Source of the DNA: Paraburkholderia caffeinitolerans
Lineage (GTDB): Bacteria > Pseudomonadota > Gammaproteobacteria > Burkholderiales > Burkholderiaceae
Length of the DNA stretch: 64,000 nt
Assembly (NCBI RefSeq): GCF_902859945.1
Contig: NZ_CADIKL010000017.1
Coordinates: forward strand, 1-64,000
Direction: 5' to 3'
Made by a program: the position numbers and the translations under genes. Under the pieces are notes generated by a model. The model searched no databases and had not been told where the DNA came from. It saw nothing but the letters and a program-made list of their open reading frames with translations. Shown one piece after another: positions 25,254-34,462 of the stretch (position 1 is the first letter of the stretch; every line of letters starts with the position of its first letter).

Positions 25254-26996
25254 ATGAACACTCGCAAAATCCGGCTTCGATCGGCCGCGTGGTTCGGCGC
25301 CACGGACAAGAACGGCTTCATGTACCGGAGCTGGATGAAGAATCAGGGCATCCCTGAGCACGAGTTCGCGAGCAAGCCGATCATCGGCATTTGCAATACG
25401 TGGTCCGAGCTCACGCCGTGCAACGCACACTTCCGCAAGCTCGCCGAGCACGTGAAGCGCGGTGTGTACGAAGCGGGCGGCTTTCCAGTGGAATTCCCGG
25501 TGTTTTCCAACGGCGAGTCGAACCTGCGGCCCACGGCGATGTTCACGCGCAATCTTGCGTCGATGGACGTGGAGGAAGCCATTCGCGGCAACCCTGTGGA
25601 CGCGGTTGTGCTGCTGTGCGGCTGCGACAAGACCACGCCCGCGCTGCTGATGGGCGCGGCAAGTTGCGATGTGCCCGCGATTGTCGTGACTGGCGGGCCG
25701 ATGCTCAACGGCAAGCATGAAGGGCGCGATATCGGCTCGGGCACGGTGGTGTGGCAATTGAGCGAGCAGGTGAAGGCGGGCAAGATTTCGATGCACGAAT
25801 TCATGTCGGCGGAGGCGGGCATGTCGCGCTCGGCGGGCACCTGCAACACCATGGGCACGGCCTCCACGATGGCTTGCATGGCCGAAGCGTTGGGTGTTTC
25901 GCTGCCGCATAATGCGGCTATTCCCGCCGTGGATGCGCGTCGCTACGTGATCGCGCATTTGTCGGGAATGCGAATTGTTGAAATGGCGCTTGAAGACTTG
26001 CGCCTCTCGAAGCTGCTCACGCGCGCGGCATTCGAGAACGCCATCCGCGTGAATGCCGCGATTGGCGGATCGACCAACGCAGCGATTCACCTGAAGGCGA
26101 TCGCGGGCCGCATCGGCGTGAAGCTCGATCTCGACGACTGGACGCGTATCGGCCGCCACACGCCCACCCTCGTCGACTTGCAACCCTCGGGTCGTTTCTT
26201 GATGGAGGAGTTCTATTACGCGGGCGGCTTGCCGGCGGTGCTGCGTCGGCTCGGCGAAGCGAATCTGCTGCCGCATCCCGACGCGCTCACGGCGAATGGT
26301 CACACGTTATGGGAGAACGTGCGCGACGCGCCGAGCTACAACGACGAAGTGATTCGCCCGCTCGACAACCCGCTCGTGCAAGACGGCGGCTTGTGCGTGC
26401 TGCGCGGCAATCTCGCGCCGAACGGCGCGGTGCTCAAGCCCTCGGCGGCCACGCCCGAATTGCTCAAGCATCGCGGCCCTGCCGTGGTGTTCGAAAACTT
26501 CGACGACTACAAGGCGCGCATTGCCGACCCCGCGCTCGACGTCACGCGCGACTCGGTGCTCGTGATGAAGCACTGCGGGCCGAAGGGTTATCCCGGCATG
26601 GCCGAGGTGGGCAACATGGGCCTGCCGCCGAAGCTGCTCGCGCAGGGTGTGACCGACATGGTGCGCGTGTCCGACGCGCGCATGAGCGGAACCGCCTATG
26701 GCACGGTGGTGCTGCACGTGGCGCCCGAGGCGCGCGCGGGCGGGCCGCTTGCGATCGTGCGCAACGGCGACTGGATCGAGCTCGACTGCGAGCAGGGCAC
26801 GCTGCGCGTGGACATCAGTGATGAAGAGATCCGCACGCGGCTCGCTGCGTGGGCCGCCGCGCAAAAGCCCGAGCCGGCGGATGGCAGCGGGTATCGCAAG
26901 CTTTACGTCGAGCACGTGCTGCAGGCCGACGAGGGGTGTGATTTCGATTTCCTCGTGGGCTGCCGGGGCGCGGAGGTGCCGAGGCATTCGCATTGA
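25254..26996 (+). CDS. Second IlvD/Edd-family pentonate dehydratase, paralogue of 8853-10604
   Basis: The 580-residue protein from the ATG at 25254 (an in-frame codon at 25242 is the alternative) matches the first copy nearly throughout, with the same Fe-S cysteine segments CNTWSELTPCN, LLCGCDKTTPA and SAGTCNTMGTAS. The copies differ mainly at the N-terminus, in the HEGRDIGSGTVVWQLSEQVK region and in the last 60 residues. DNA identity is high in places, for example around 9804-9890 and 26206-26292. Expressed divergently from the YtfQ-type transporter. It may handle a different pentonate or respond to a different signal; no neighbouring aldolase or dehydratase follows it. Confidence 0.87.
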   Translation: MNTRKIRLRSAAWFGATDKNGFMYRSWMKNQGIPEHEFASKPIIGICNTWSELTPCNAHFRKLAEHVKRGVYEAGGFPVEFPVFSNGESNLRPTAMFTRNLASMDVEEAIRGNPVDAVVLLCGCDKTTPALLMGAASCDVPAIVVTGGPMLNGKHEGRDIGSGTVVWQLSEQVKAGKISMHEFMSAEAGMSRSAGTCNTMGTASTMACMAEALGVSLPHNAAIPAVDARRYVIAHLSGMRIVEMALEDLRLSKLLTRAAFENAIRVNAAIGGSTNAAIHLKAIAGRIGVKLDLDDWTRIGRHTPTLVDLQPSGRFLMEEFYYAGGLPAVLRRLGEANLLPHPDALTANGHTLWENVRDAPSYNDEVIRPLDNPLVQDGGLCVLRGNLAPNGAVLKPSAATPELLKHRGPAVVFENFDDYKARIADPALDVTRDSVLVMKHCGPKGYPGMAEVGNMGLPPKLLAQGVTDMVRVSDARMSGTAYGTVVLHVAPEARAGGPLAIVRNGDWIELDCEQGTLRVDISDEEIRTRLAAWAAAQKPEPADGSGYRKLYVEHVLQADEGCDFDFLVGCRGAEVPRHSH

Positions 26997-27033
26997 AGGC
27001 GGCGCGACATCGAGGCGCGACGCAGTTCGCAGC

Positions 27034-28230
27034 CTATTTCTCGACGATGCCGGGAATCGCCACGTTCGGATCGACGTCAGCGCCATAGTCCACGCCTTCG
27101 ATGCCAAAGCCAAACAAACGCAGGAATTCCGCCTTGTAGCCCGCAAAATCGGTGGTGGCGTAAAGGTTCTCGTTGGTGACCTGGTCCCACGCGGCTTTCA
27201 CGCGCGCCTGGATGGCGGGGTCGAGCTCCTTGTAGTCGGCGCGCAGGCGGCCTTCGTCGTCGATCACCGGCGTGGCGCTGTAGAGCGAATCGCGCAGGAG
27301 TCCATAGACTTGCTCGATACAGCCCTCGTGCGTGCCGCTTTCCTTCATCGCCTTGAAGAGCAGCGCGAGATAGAGCGGCATGATGGGAATGGCGGAGCTG
27401 GCCTGCGTGACCACCGCCTTGAGCACGGCGACGCGCGCGTCGCCGCCGCGCGCGGCGAGCTTCGCGCGGATGCCCAGCACCTTCTGGTCGAGATCTTTCT
27501 TGGCCGCGCCAATGGAGCCGTTCCAGTAGATGTCGTGGGTGATCTCCGCGCCGAGATAAGTGAACGCGGTGGTCTTTGCGCCATCGGCCAGCACGCCCGC
27601 TTCGAGCAGTGCGTCGATCCACATCTGCCAGTCCTCGCCGCCCATCACGGCCACCGTGGCGTCTATTTCGCTCTGCGTGGCCGCCTCGAGCACGGTTTCC
27701 TTGAGGATCTCCTTGTCGGTGTCGATGCCGCGCATGCGCAGCGTCTTGCCCACCGGCTTGAGCGTGGACGTGTGCACCGCGCCCGTGACCGGATGCGTGC
27801 GGCGCGGCGCGGCAAGGCTGTACACCACGAGGTCGACCTGGCCGAGATCACGCTTGATGGCGTCGATGGTCTCGCGCTTCACGGCGTCCGAGAACGCGTC
27901 GCCGTTGATGGTTTTCGCGTAGAGCCCTTTCTGCGTGGCGAACTTCTCGAACGCGGCGGTGTTGTACCAGCCGGCGGTAGCGGGGCGGGTATCGGCGCCG
28001 GCGCGCTCGAAGGCGACGCCTAGCGTGGCCGCGCCCGAGCCAAACGCTGCCGAAATGCGCGCGGCGAGCCCATAGCCCGTGGACGCGCCCAGCACGAGCA
28101 CGCGCTTCGGGCCATTGGCAATGGGACCGTGCGTGTTGACGTAGTCGATTTGCTGCGCGACGTTGGCTTCACATCCCACGGGATGGGCCGTCACGCAAAT
28201 GAAGCCGCGAACGCGCGGTTCGATAATCAT
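27034..28230 (-). CDS. fabV: Enoyl-[acyl-carrier-protein] reductase (NADH), FabV type
   Basis: Reduces the trans-2-enoyl-ACP double bond in the last step of each fatty-acid elongation cycle. The 398 residues fit the family. The NADH site shows as VLVLGASTGYGLAARI (about residues 44-59), and the catalytic Tyr-X8-Lys is intact as Y235 and K244, the residues used in the Burkholderia mallei enzyme. FabV enzymes are naturally less sensitive to triclosan than FabI. I chose ATG at 28230, which begins MIIEPRVRGFICVTAHP as in the family. It converges with the dehydratase with a 37-nt spacer. Confidence 0.95.
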   Translation of the reverse strand: MIIEPRVRGFICVTAHPVGCEANVAQQIDYVNTHGPIANGPKRVLVLGASTGYGLAARISAAFGSGAATLGVAFERAGADTRPATAGWYNTAAFEKFATQKGLYAKTINGDAFSDAVKRETIDAIKRDLGQVDLVVYSLAAPRRTHPVTGAVHTSTLKPVGKTLRMRGIDTDKEILKETVLEAATQSEIDATVAVMGGEDWQMWIDALLEAGVLADGAKTTAFTYLGAEITHDIYWNGSIGAAKKDLDQKVLGIRAKLAARGGDARVAVLKAVVTQASSAIPIMPLYLALLFKAMKESGTHEGCIEQVYGLLRDSLYSATPVIDDEGRLRADYKELDPAIQARVKAAWDQVTNENLYATTDFAGYKAEFLRLFGFGIEGVDYGADVDPNVAIPGIVEK

Positions 28231-28315
28231 CAGACTTCTCCGTTTCTCCGCATTTCGCGGATGCATGCAAGAACGGGCGGCATTTTAGCGCGAGCAAAAA
28301 GTCTGGGCCATGGTT

Positions 28316-28337
28316 GGGGTGCCCGGCGCGTCACCCC
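28316..28337 (-). terminator. Hairpin after the NAD(P)-binding protein gene
   Basis: GGGGTG and CACCCC (28316-28321 and 28332-28337) make a 6-bp stem directly after the stop at 28338. A run of five T on the - strand (28296-28300) lies 15 nt beyond the stem, a little far for a standard terminator. Confidence 0.4.
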
Positions 28338-29354
28338 TCATAGCGCGCCGGCCAGCGCGCCCACACCATCACCGAGACAACCCAGACCGGCCAACGTCGC
28401 TTCCACGGCCATATCGAGCGGCGTATGCGGCTCGCTCCCCAGCGTCGCCACCAATCTGGCGTTATCGAGCTGAAGCGCTTCGCGCCACAAATACCGCATC
28501 TCCAGCAGCTCGCGAGGCGTGGTGGCAAATGGAGCCACAGCATAAATCAGCGGCCACATGAACGGCTTGCGCTGCGTGTGCAAGCCGTGGCGTTGCGCGA
28601 CGCGGCAAATCGCGGCGGCCATTTGTGTGCCGTCGGCGTCCCAATGCCCGGCCAGGTGAAAGCGCGCAAACGGCGCGAGTTCCGCTCGCATTTCGATCAG
28701 TTCGACGATAGCGCGGGCGGCATCGGGCACATAGGCCCACGCGTGGCCCACGCCGGGCACGCCTGGCTCGCGGATCGTGCTCACGGGCTGCCCTGGCTTC
28801 ACGAAGCCCTGCGCAAGCCAGCTATTGCCCACGCGCGGGCCGAAGAAGTCGCCGGCGCGCACGATGATCGAGCGCACGCCGTGCGCCGCAGCCGTTTCCA
28901 GGCGCCGCTCCAGAGCCACGCGAATTGCGCCCTTGCGGGTGCGCGGCTGCTGCGGCGCGTCTTCGCCCACGAGCGGCAGCGCCTCCGGCCCGAAGTTGTA
29001 GACGGTGCCCGGCAGCACCACGGTCGCGCCCTGGCCTTGAGCGGCGGCGATGGTGTTGTCGATCATCGGCAGCACGAGTTCGGCCCAGCGCTTGTAGCCC
29101 GGCGGATTGACCGCATGCACGATCACCTCGCAGCCCTGCGCGGCGCGCATCACCGCTTCGCGGTCCATGGCGTCGCCTTGCACCTGCTCGATACCATGGC
29201 CGGCGTGCGTGGCCGTGGCCGCGTTGGTCCCGCGTTGCAGCGCGCGCACGCGCCAGCCCGCGCCGATCAACTGCCGCGCCACTTCGCCGCCGATGCCGCC
29301 GGTTACGCCCAGCACGAGCGCCGTGCGGCCCGTTTCGAGAGCTTGCGTTGCCAT
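28338..29354 (-). CDS. NAD(P)-binding epimerase/dehydratase-like protein (atypical SDR)
   Basis: A 338-residue Rossmann protein. The cofactor loop VLGVTGGIGGEVARQLIGAGW is at residues 14-35, and VVLPGTVYNFGPEALPL and VRAGDFFGPRVGNSWLAQG follow the atypical-SDR pattern. Such proteins often act on nucleotide sugars or as redox sensors; the substrate is not evident. The C-terminal half carries hydrophobic helical segments but no clear membrane anchor. It is divergent from a LysR regulator across 98 nt, so that regulator probably controls it. Confidence 0.8.
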   Translation of the reverse strand: MATQALETGRTALVLGVTGGIGGEVARQLIGAGWRVRALQRGTNAATATHAGHGIEQVQGDAMDREAVMRAAQGCEVIVHAVNPPGYKRWAELVLPMIDNTIAAAQGQGATVVLPGTVYNFGPEALPLVGEDAPQQPRTRKGAIRVALERRLETAAAHGVRSIIVRAGDFFGPRVGNSWLAQGFVKPGQPVSTIREPGVPGVGHAWAYVPDAARAIVELIEMRAELAPFARFHLAGHWDADGTQMAAAICRVAQRHGLHTQRKPFMWPLIYAVAPFATTPRELLEMRYLWREALQLDNARLVATLGSEPHTPLDMAVEATLAGLGCLGDGVGALAGAL

Positions 29355-29452
29355 GTTCGTTCTCCGTTTGAGAGGTGTCGATGGCGTGATTCTGCGCGTC
29401 TCGGGGATAATAAAAAATTACCTGGAATCGCGTATCGGCTATACATTTATGC

Positions 29453-30352
29453 ATGGCCTCGAACCTGAACTGGGAACTCTACCGGACCTTTCTCGCGGTG
29501 CTTACCGAGGGCTCGCTCTCGGGCGCGGCGCGCGCGCTCGGCATCACGCAGCCAACAGCGGGGCGGCACGTCGCGGCGCTCGAAGCCGCATTCGGCCAGC
29601 CGCTCTTCACGCGCTCGCCCGCGGGTTTCCTGCCCACCGAAGCGGCGCGCATGCTGCGCGGCTACGCCGAATCCATGCGCAGCACGGCGGCGGCGCTCGA
29701 ACGCGCCGCGTCGGGGCAGGGCAATGCCATGCGCGGCGTGGTGCGCGTGTCGGCAAGCGAGGTCGTGAGCGTGGAAGTGCTGCCGCCGGTGCTCGCGCAG
29801 CTAGGCCGCGCGCATCCCGAACTAGTGGTGGAGCTGGTGCCGTCCAACCGTGTGCAGGATCTGCTGCAGCGTGAAGTGGATATCGCCGTGCGCATGACGC
29901 AGCCGCAACAGGAGATGCTGATTGCGCGGCGCATCGGCGAAATCGAAGTGGGGATGCACGCGCGCGACGACTATCTCGCCGAGCGTGGCACGCCTAAGAC
30001 GCTCGCCGATCTCGCGCAGCACACGCTGATCGGCTTCGACACCGTTACGCCGTTCCTGCGCGAAGCCATGCGCAAGCTGCCGTACTTGAAGCGCGAGGCG
30101 TTCGCGCTGCGCACCGATAGCGACGTTGCGCAGTTGGCGATGATACGCGCGGGCTGTGGCATCGGCATGTGCCAGGCGGGCGTCGCGCGGCGCGATGCCC
30201 GGTTGCGGCGCGTGCTGCCGCGCCTGTGCGCCTTCAAGCTGCAAACGTGGGTCACGATGCATGAAGACCTGCGCGGCAACCGCCGCTGCAAGGCGGTGTT
30301 CGATGCGCTCGCGGGCGGCCTGGAAGCGTATATCGCGAGCGCGCGCGGCTGA
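29453..30352 (+). CDS. LysR-family transcriptional regulator
   Basis: A 299-residue LysR protein: helix-turn-helix within residues 1-60 (LYRTFLAVLTEGSLSGAARALG then TQPTAGRHVAALEAAFG), and the effector domain from about residue 88. Divergent from the NAD(P)-binding protein gene. The 98-nt spacer contains AT-rich GATAATAAAAAATTACC at about 29404-29420, which may include one of the promoters. It ends one base before the OsmC gene's stop. Confidence 0.88.
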   Translation: MASNLNWELYRTFLAVLTEGSLSGAARALGITQPTAGRHVAALEAAFGQPLFTRSPAGFLPTEAARMLRGYAESMRSTAAALERAASGQGNAMRGVVRVSASEVVSVEVLPPVLAQLGRAHPELVVELVPSNRVQDLLQREVDIAVRMTQPQQEMLIARRIGEIEVGMHARDDYLAERGTPKTLADLAQHTLIGFDTVTPFLREAMRKLPYLKREAFALRTDSDVAQLAMIRAGCGIGMCQAGVARRDARLRRVLPRLCAFKLQTWVTMHEDLRGNRRCKAVFDALAGGLEAYIASARG

Positions 30353-30353
30353 A

Positions 30354-30836
30354 TTACGCTGCGCTCGCAACCTCGATAACGGCTTCGCAGCGGATCGGAA
30401 AACTGACCGAGTTCGCGACGTAGCACTTCTCGTGTGCCGTGTGATGGAGTTGCGCGGCAAGGCCCGCATCGTCGCCTGCGCGAATCGTCACGCGCGGGTG
30501 CAGCACGACTTCGCTGAAGCGCCCGGGTTCGTGGCCACCGTCGATCATGGTGCCTTGCGCCTCGTCGACATAGGCGAGCACGGCGATGCCCGCATCGGCG
30601 CACAGGTGCAGATACCAGAGCTTATGGCACGCGCTGACCGAGGCCACGAGCAGTTCCTCGGGGTTCCAGCGCGTGCGGTCGCCGCGAAACGCGGGGTCCG
30701 ACGAACCGGCGATGGCGGGCTTGCCTGCCGCTTCGATCGTGTGGTCGCGGTCGTAGTCGCGATAGCCTGAAGTGCCAGTGCCACGATTGCCGGTCCACTG
30801 CACCGTTACCTTGTATTTGTGTTCCGTGTGCGCCAT
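30354..30836 (-). CDS. OsmC family protein
   Basis: A 160-residue protein of the OsmC/Ohr fold. The two redox cysteines are in SVSACHKLWYLHLC and HEKCYVANSVSF, the usual spacing for OsmC-type peroxidases that reduce organic hydroperoxides in the cytoplasm. The ATG at 30836 gives the family start MAHTEHKYKVTVQW. It converges on the LysR gene with a single-base gap and is divergent from the GNAT gene. Confidence 0.87.
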   Translation of the reverse strand: MAHTEHKYKVTVQWTGNRGTGTSGYRDYDRDHTIEAAGKPAIAGSSDPAFRGDRTRWNPEELLVASVSACHKLWYLHLCADAGIAVLAYVDEAQGTMIDGGHEPGRFSEVVLHPRVTIRAGDDAGLAAQLHHTAHEKCYVANSVSFPIRCEAVIEVASAA

Positions 30837-31034
30837 TGCCGTTCTCCGTGCGGTCGGTCAGCGCGCATTATCCCATCGAATTTTTGCCTTGCGCGAATGC
30901 AAATCCATGGCGCGCGCCGTGCGCCGCGTTTGCGTTTGCCTTTGCGTTTTCCGCGCGCTTTTTTACGGCATTTTTTCTTGTGGGCGTTTGCGGGCAAACC
31001 TAGACTTTGCTGCACGGAAACGACTGGAGAGGCC

Positions 31035-31679
31035 ATGTCGACACGTCACGCGACGCAGCGCCAGAGCGACAGCATCATCTGCAATCAACCCGGCATCGGC
31101 CGGCTGGTGCTGCGCCGTTTCGATCCGCAACGCGACTCGTGGGAACGGCTCACGCAACTGCTGCACCGAGCCTTCGCGCGGCTCGCGTCGCTCGGTCTGC
31201 ATTGTGCGAGCGTGGATCAGGCGGCCAGCGCTACGCGAGCGCGTGCGCTCGCTGGCGATTGCTTCGTGGCCCTGTGCAATGGCCGTATCGTCGGCACGAT
31301 GACGATCGAGGGGCGCGACAGCGCCTCGCCCTGCGAGCATTATCGGCGGCATGGCGTGGCCTCGCTGCATCAGTTCGGCATCGAACCCGGGTGGCAGGGG
31401 CGCGGGATCGGCCGCGCGCTGCTCGCTTTCGCGCAGCGCTGGGCCGCCGCGCGCGGCTTCACACAGCTCGCGCTCGATACGCCGTTTCCCGCCGCGCATC
31501 TGCTGGCGTTCTATCGCGCGGAGGGCTTCAGTCTCGTGGATGTCGTGCGCTTCGCGGGGCGCGGCTACGACAGCGCGGTTTTCAGCAAACCCGCCGCGAG
31601 CCATCCGTTCGTGAGCGTGCGGCGTGCGCTTGGGCTGCCGCTGGCGCGCGAGGCGCACGAAGCGAGCATCATGCCTTGA
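31035..31679 (+). CDS. GNAT-family N-acetyltransferase
   Basis: A 214-residue protein with a GNAT fold in residues about 30-185: the acetyl-CoA loop GIEPGWQGRGIGRALLAFAQ is diagnostic, followed by the C-terminal strand AFYRAEGFSLVDVVRF. The acceptor is not evident. The ATG at 31035 lies after GGAGAGGCC. A Lys/Arg-poor C-terminal extension of about 35 residues is unusual for the family. Its stop codon overlaps the convergent diguanylate cyclase gene by 11 nt. Confidence 0.83.
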   Translation: MSTRHATQRQSDSIICNQPGIGRLVLRRFDPQRDSWERLTQLLHRAFARLASLGLHCASVDQAASATRARALAGDCFVALCNGRIVGTMTIEGRDSASPCEHYRRHGVASLHQFGIEPGWQGRGIGRALLAFAQRWAAARGFTQLALDTPFPAAHLLAFYRAEGFSLVDVVRFAGRGYDSAVFSKPAASHPFVSVRRALGLPLAREAHEASIMP

Positions 31680-33441
31680 CGTCCGGCGCCGGCGCGCTGG
31701 CATGCACGACGCGGTTGCGCCCGTTCTGCTTCGCCAGGTAGAGCCGCTCGTCGGCCACGTGCATGAGCGCCTCGTAGTCGATGGGGCCATCCACGGGACT
31801 CGTGGCCACGCCGATGGACACCGTAAACGTGATGGCCTCGGGATGTTCGGTGCTGGCGGGCACGGTGGCGTCGCGCGCGTGGCTCTCGATTGCGAGGCGC
31901 ACGCGCTCGGCCACGGCGGTGGCCGCAGCGAGATCGGTGTCGGGCAGCAGCGCCGCGAATTCCTCGCCGCCCATGCGTGCGGGCAAGTCGACGCCACGCA
32001 GGTTGGCGCGCAGGATCGAGGCGAGAATCGTCAGCACGCGGTCGCCGGCCGCGTGGCCGAAGCGGTCGTTGACGCGCTTGAAAAAATCGATGTCGAGCAT
32101 CAGCACCGCCAACGAAGCCGGTTGCTGCGGCGCGCGGTTTGCGCGTTCGTGTGCTTCGGCAAAGACCTCCTGAAAGCGGCGCCGGTTCGCAAGCCCGGTG
32201 AGCGGATCGCTGCGGGCGAGCGTTTCGAGCCGCTCGCTTGCCTCCACGTAGTGGCTGAATATATTGGTCACGATGCGCAGCGTGCCGATCAACAATAGGC
32301 CGAGCACGATCCACGCGGCAATCAGCGGGCTGCCCAGCACGCGGCGCGCCGTGGCGATAGTCAGTTCGGCATTGTCGGTGGCCGCGAGCAGGATCCAGTG
32401 CGATTGGCCGATGCGCCGGTAGAGCAGGTACTGGCCGTTGCGCTCGATATAGCCGGAGCCCTGCTGCATCCACGTATCGACCGATTTTGCCGCTGTTTTC
32501 AGCAGCTTGGGGCTAAAGCGTGTCGGACGCTGCTCGATCACCGCGCCGTCGCGGAAGTACACGATGCTCCCATTGGTATTCAGGAGGCCGAACTCAAGGG
32601 GATCCACGTCGTCTTCGGCATTGCCGGTGGAAAGGCGCAGCGAAAGCAGGCGCGACTGCGTGATGTCCATCACCACCACGCCGCGAAACTGGTTGCGGAG
32701 ATAGACGGGCGCGCTCAGGGTGGAGACCGCTTCGCCGTTTTGCAGTCCGGTATAGACGGGCGTCCAGAGCACGTCGCGCCGTGGATTGTGTTCGGGCAAC
32801 TGGCCCCGGTAGTAATACATGGCGCTGAAGTGGCGCAGCAGTTCGGCCGTGCTCATGCCCTGATGCTCGGGTGCGCTCACGAACATGCCGTTTGGCGAGA
32901 TGAATGCGACCGCGCTGCGCATGGCGTCTGCCTGATGACTGATTTCCACGAGCGGGCTGAGCGCGCGCGAGAGCGCGATGTCGCCGGGCAGCGCGGCCGG
33001 GTCGCGGTGAAAGCCATCGAGGCCCGCCAGGTTCGCGGCGTTCGTGCCGAACACGGCGGGGCCGCCCAGCAAACCAGGCACTTGCCAGACCGGTTGTGAC
33101 GTCTGCCCGAGCGCCGTTTGCACGGCGGGGCTTTCGACGCCGATACGCTGCTGCTCTTCGGCGGCAAGCACGTGCTCGGCATAGTTGCGCAGGGCGACGA
33201 GGTGGCGGCGCTCGGCGTCGATGAGCGCATCCACGCCCACGGCGCGCACTTCGAGGTCGCGCTGGCGGTTTTGTAGATCGGAACGCGCGAGATTGTAGAG
33301 TTGGCGCACCCCCACGAGCGTCACGAGCGCCATGGCGCCTGCGAAGCACAGCGTCACCACGAGAAGCGGCCGTTTCATGACGATGCTGGAGAAACGGTCG
33401 GGCCGGGTTTGGCCTGACTTGCGCTTCGCGCTGTGCTGCAT
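31669..33441 (-). CDS. Membrane diguanylate cyclase with a periplasmic sensor domain
   Basis: Makes cyclic di-GMP from two GTP. The 590 residues read as: short cytoplasmic start, first membrane helix (about 24-42), a periplasmic domain of about 300 residues resembling dCACHE, second helix (about 372-395, SPLIAAWIVLGLLLIG), then GGDEF domain. The active-site motif is intact as MGGEEFAALL, with LDIDFFKRVNDRFGHAAGD upstream and VSIGVATSP downstream. I chose ATG at 33441; an in-frame extension to 33516 is open but lacks a better ribosome-binding site. An RXXD inhibitory site is not obvious. The periplasmic ligand is unknown. Confidence 0.9.
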   Translation of the reverse strand: MQHSAKRKSGQTRPDRFSSIVMKRPLLVVTLCFAGAMALVTLVGVRQLYNLARSDLQNRQRDLEVRAVGVDALIDAERRHLVALRNYAEHVLAAEEQQRIGVESPAVQTALGQTSQPVWQVPGLLGGPAVFGTNAANLAGLDGFHRDPAALPGDIALSRALSPLVEISHQADAMRSAVAFISPNGMFVSAPEHQGMSTAELLRHFSAMYYYRGQLPEHNPRRDVLWTPVYTGLQNGEAVSTLSAPVYLRNQFRGVVVMDITQSRLLSLRLSTGNAEDDVDPLEFGLLNTNGSIVYFRDGAVIEQRPTRFSPKLLKTAAKSVDTWMQQGSGYIERNGQYLLYRRIGQSHWILLAATDNAELTIATARRVLGSPLIAAWIVLGLLLIGTLRIVTNIFSHYVEASERLETLARSDPLTGLANRRRFQEVFAEAHERANRAPQQPASLAVLMLDIDFFKRVNDRFGHAAGDRVLTILASILRANLRGVDLPARMGGEEFAALLPDTDLAAATAVAERVRLAIESHARDATVPASTEHPEAITFTVSIGVATSPVDGPIDYEALMHVADERLYLAKQNGRNRVVHASAPAPDVKA

Positions 33442-33567
33442 GGTATCCCCGACCTTACAAAATGTGTGGATGTGCGTTGGCCTGTTGCCCGCCGCATTGG
33501 CAGGCGCATTGTTCAACTAATGCGCGAAGCATAGCATCGCGCAAATTCATCTTCTCCAATCGCGCTG

Positions 33568-33687
33568 GTGAGCAAGGTGGCTATTGCGGCCGTCGCCGCT
33601 TCGGCCGCCCTGCCCATGCTTTACGTTTTCGCGATGCAGATGCCGCTGGGCGATATTCTCGGCAAGATCGTCAAAACGATCATCTAG
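33568..33687 (+). CDS. Possible small membrane protein, 39 aa
   Basis: A short frame from GTG at 33568 reads MSKVAIAAVAASAALPMLYV (if GTG is Met) and ends ADILGKIVKTII-like (here GDILGKIVKTII). The first half is a hydrophobic helix, followed by a short amphipathic tail with two lysines. Codon use is GC-rich at third positions like neighbouring genes. The ribosome-binding site is poor, and the frame is close to the DGC gene's start on the other strand. It could also be coincidental. Needs a peptide or ribosome-profiling check. Confidence 0.4.
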   Translation: MSKVAIAAVAASAALPMLYVFAMQMPLGDILGKIVKTII

Positions 33688-33710
33688 GCTGCTCCGTTCG
33701 CGGCGATAGC

Positions 33711-34352
33711 CTATCCCTGCCACGCGGACCTGCGGATCACGCTGCAGAAGTTGCCCGGGTGGAACTGCGGGTCCTTGTCGGCGAGCACGTCGGCCTTCAC
33801 GTTGCCGAAGGTCGTGTCGGGCTTGTGGCGGATGCCGTTGTAGAACGCCTGAATGATGTCCTCCTTGAAATGTTCAGAGCGCGGATGCGCGTGCACGACG
33901 GCCTCGCGTTCCGCATCGCTGTACTCGCGGTAGGTGAGACCGAGCACATCCATCTCCACGCCCGCCGTGACGAGCGCGATCACCGGGTGCATATGCTGAG
34001 GAATACCAGGCGTGGTGTGAAGCGCGATGGCGGTCCAAACGAGATCGAGATCGTTCTGCGCGATGCCGCGCGCACGCAGGAAGTCGCGCGCCGCATTCGC
34101 GCCATCCACTTCGAAGCGTTCGTGCTCGCTGCTGTGCGAGTGCATGAGGCCGACGTCATGGAACATCGCACCCGCGTAAAGCAGTTCGCGGTCGAACTGA
34201 AGCCCGCGCCGCAGGCCGGCCAGCGCGCCGAAATAATAGACGCGGCTCGAATGGTGAAACAGCAGGGGCGATTCGGTGTCGCGCACGAATTCGGTGATTT
34301 CGCGTGTGAGCTGGCTATCGGGAACGGCAACGCTGGCGAGGTCGAGGTTCAT
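33711..34352 (-). CDS. HD-domain protein (cyanamide-hydratase-like phosphohydrolase family)
   Basis: A 213-residue metal-dependent HD-domain protein. The ligand histidines and aspartate are in LLFHHSSRVYYFG, GAMFHDVGLMHSH and, further on, AIALHTTPGIPQH. The best resemblance is to the HD proteins related to cyanamide hydratase. A physiological substrate cannot be given. The ATG at 34352 starts MNLDLASVAVPDSQLT; the longer frame upstream overlaps the divergent promoter. It is divergent from the GlxA-type regulator across 110 nt, which may control it. Confidence 0.82.
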   Translation of the reverse strand: MNLDLASVAVPDSQLTREITEFVRDTESPLLFHHSSRVYYFGALAGLRRGLQFDRELLYAGAMFHDVGLMHSHSSEHERFEVDGANAARDFLRARGIAQNDLDLVWTAIALHTTPGIPQHMHPVIALVTAGVEMDVLGLTYREYSDAEREAVVHAHPRSEHFKEDIIQAFYNGIRHKPDTTFGNVKADVLADKDPQFHPGNFCSVIRRSAWQG

Positions 34353-34462
34353 GGCTGGGCTCCATTTAACGGGGAAGGTGGAGTTCATTGTGGTCCGTGA
34401 TAGCATTGTCCTGATTCGACGTAAAACGTCGTTTTCTGCCATTTCATGCTGGATCCGGACAC

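Noticed and set aside
33690..33710. Hairpin TAGGCT / AGCCTA near the HD-domain gene's stop
   Set aside because: The 6-bp arms are separated by about 17 nt and no T-run follows, so it is not a convincing terminator.
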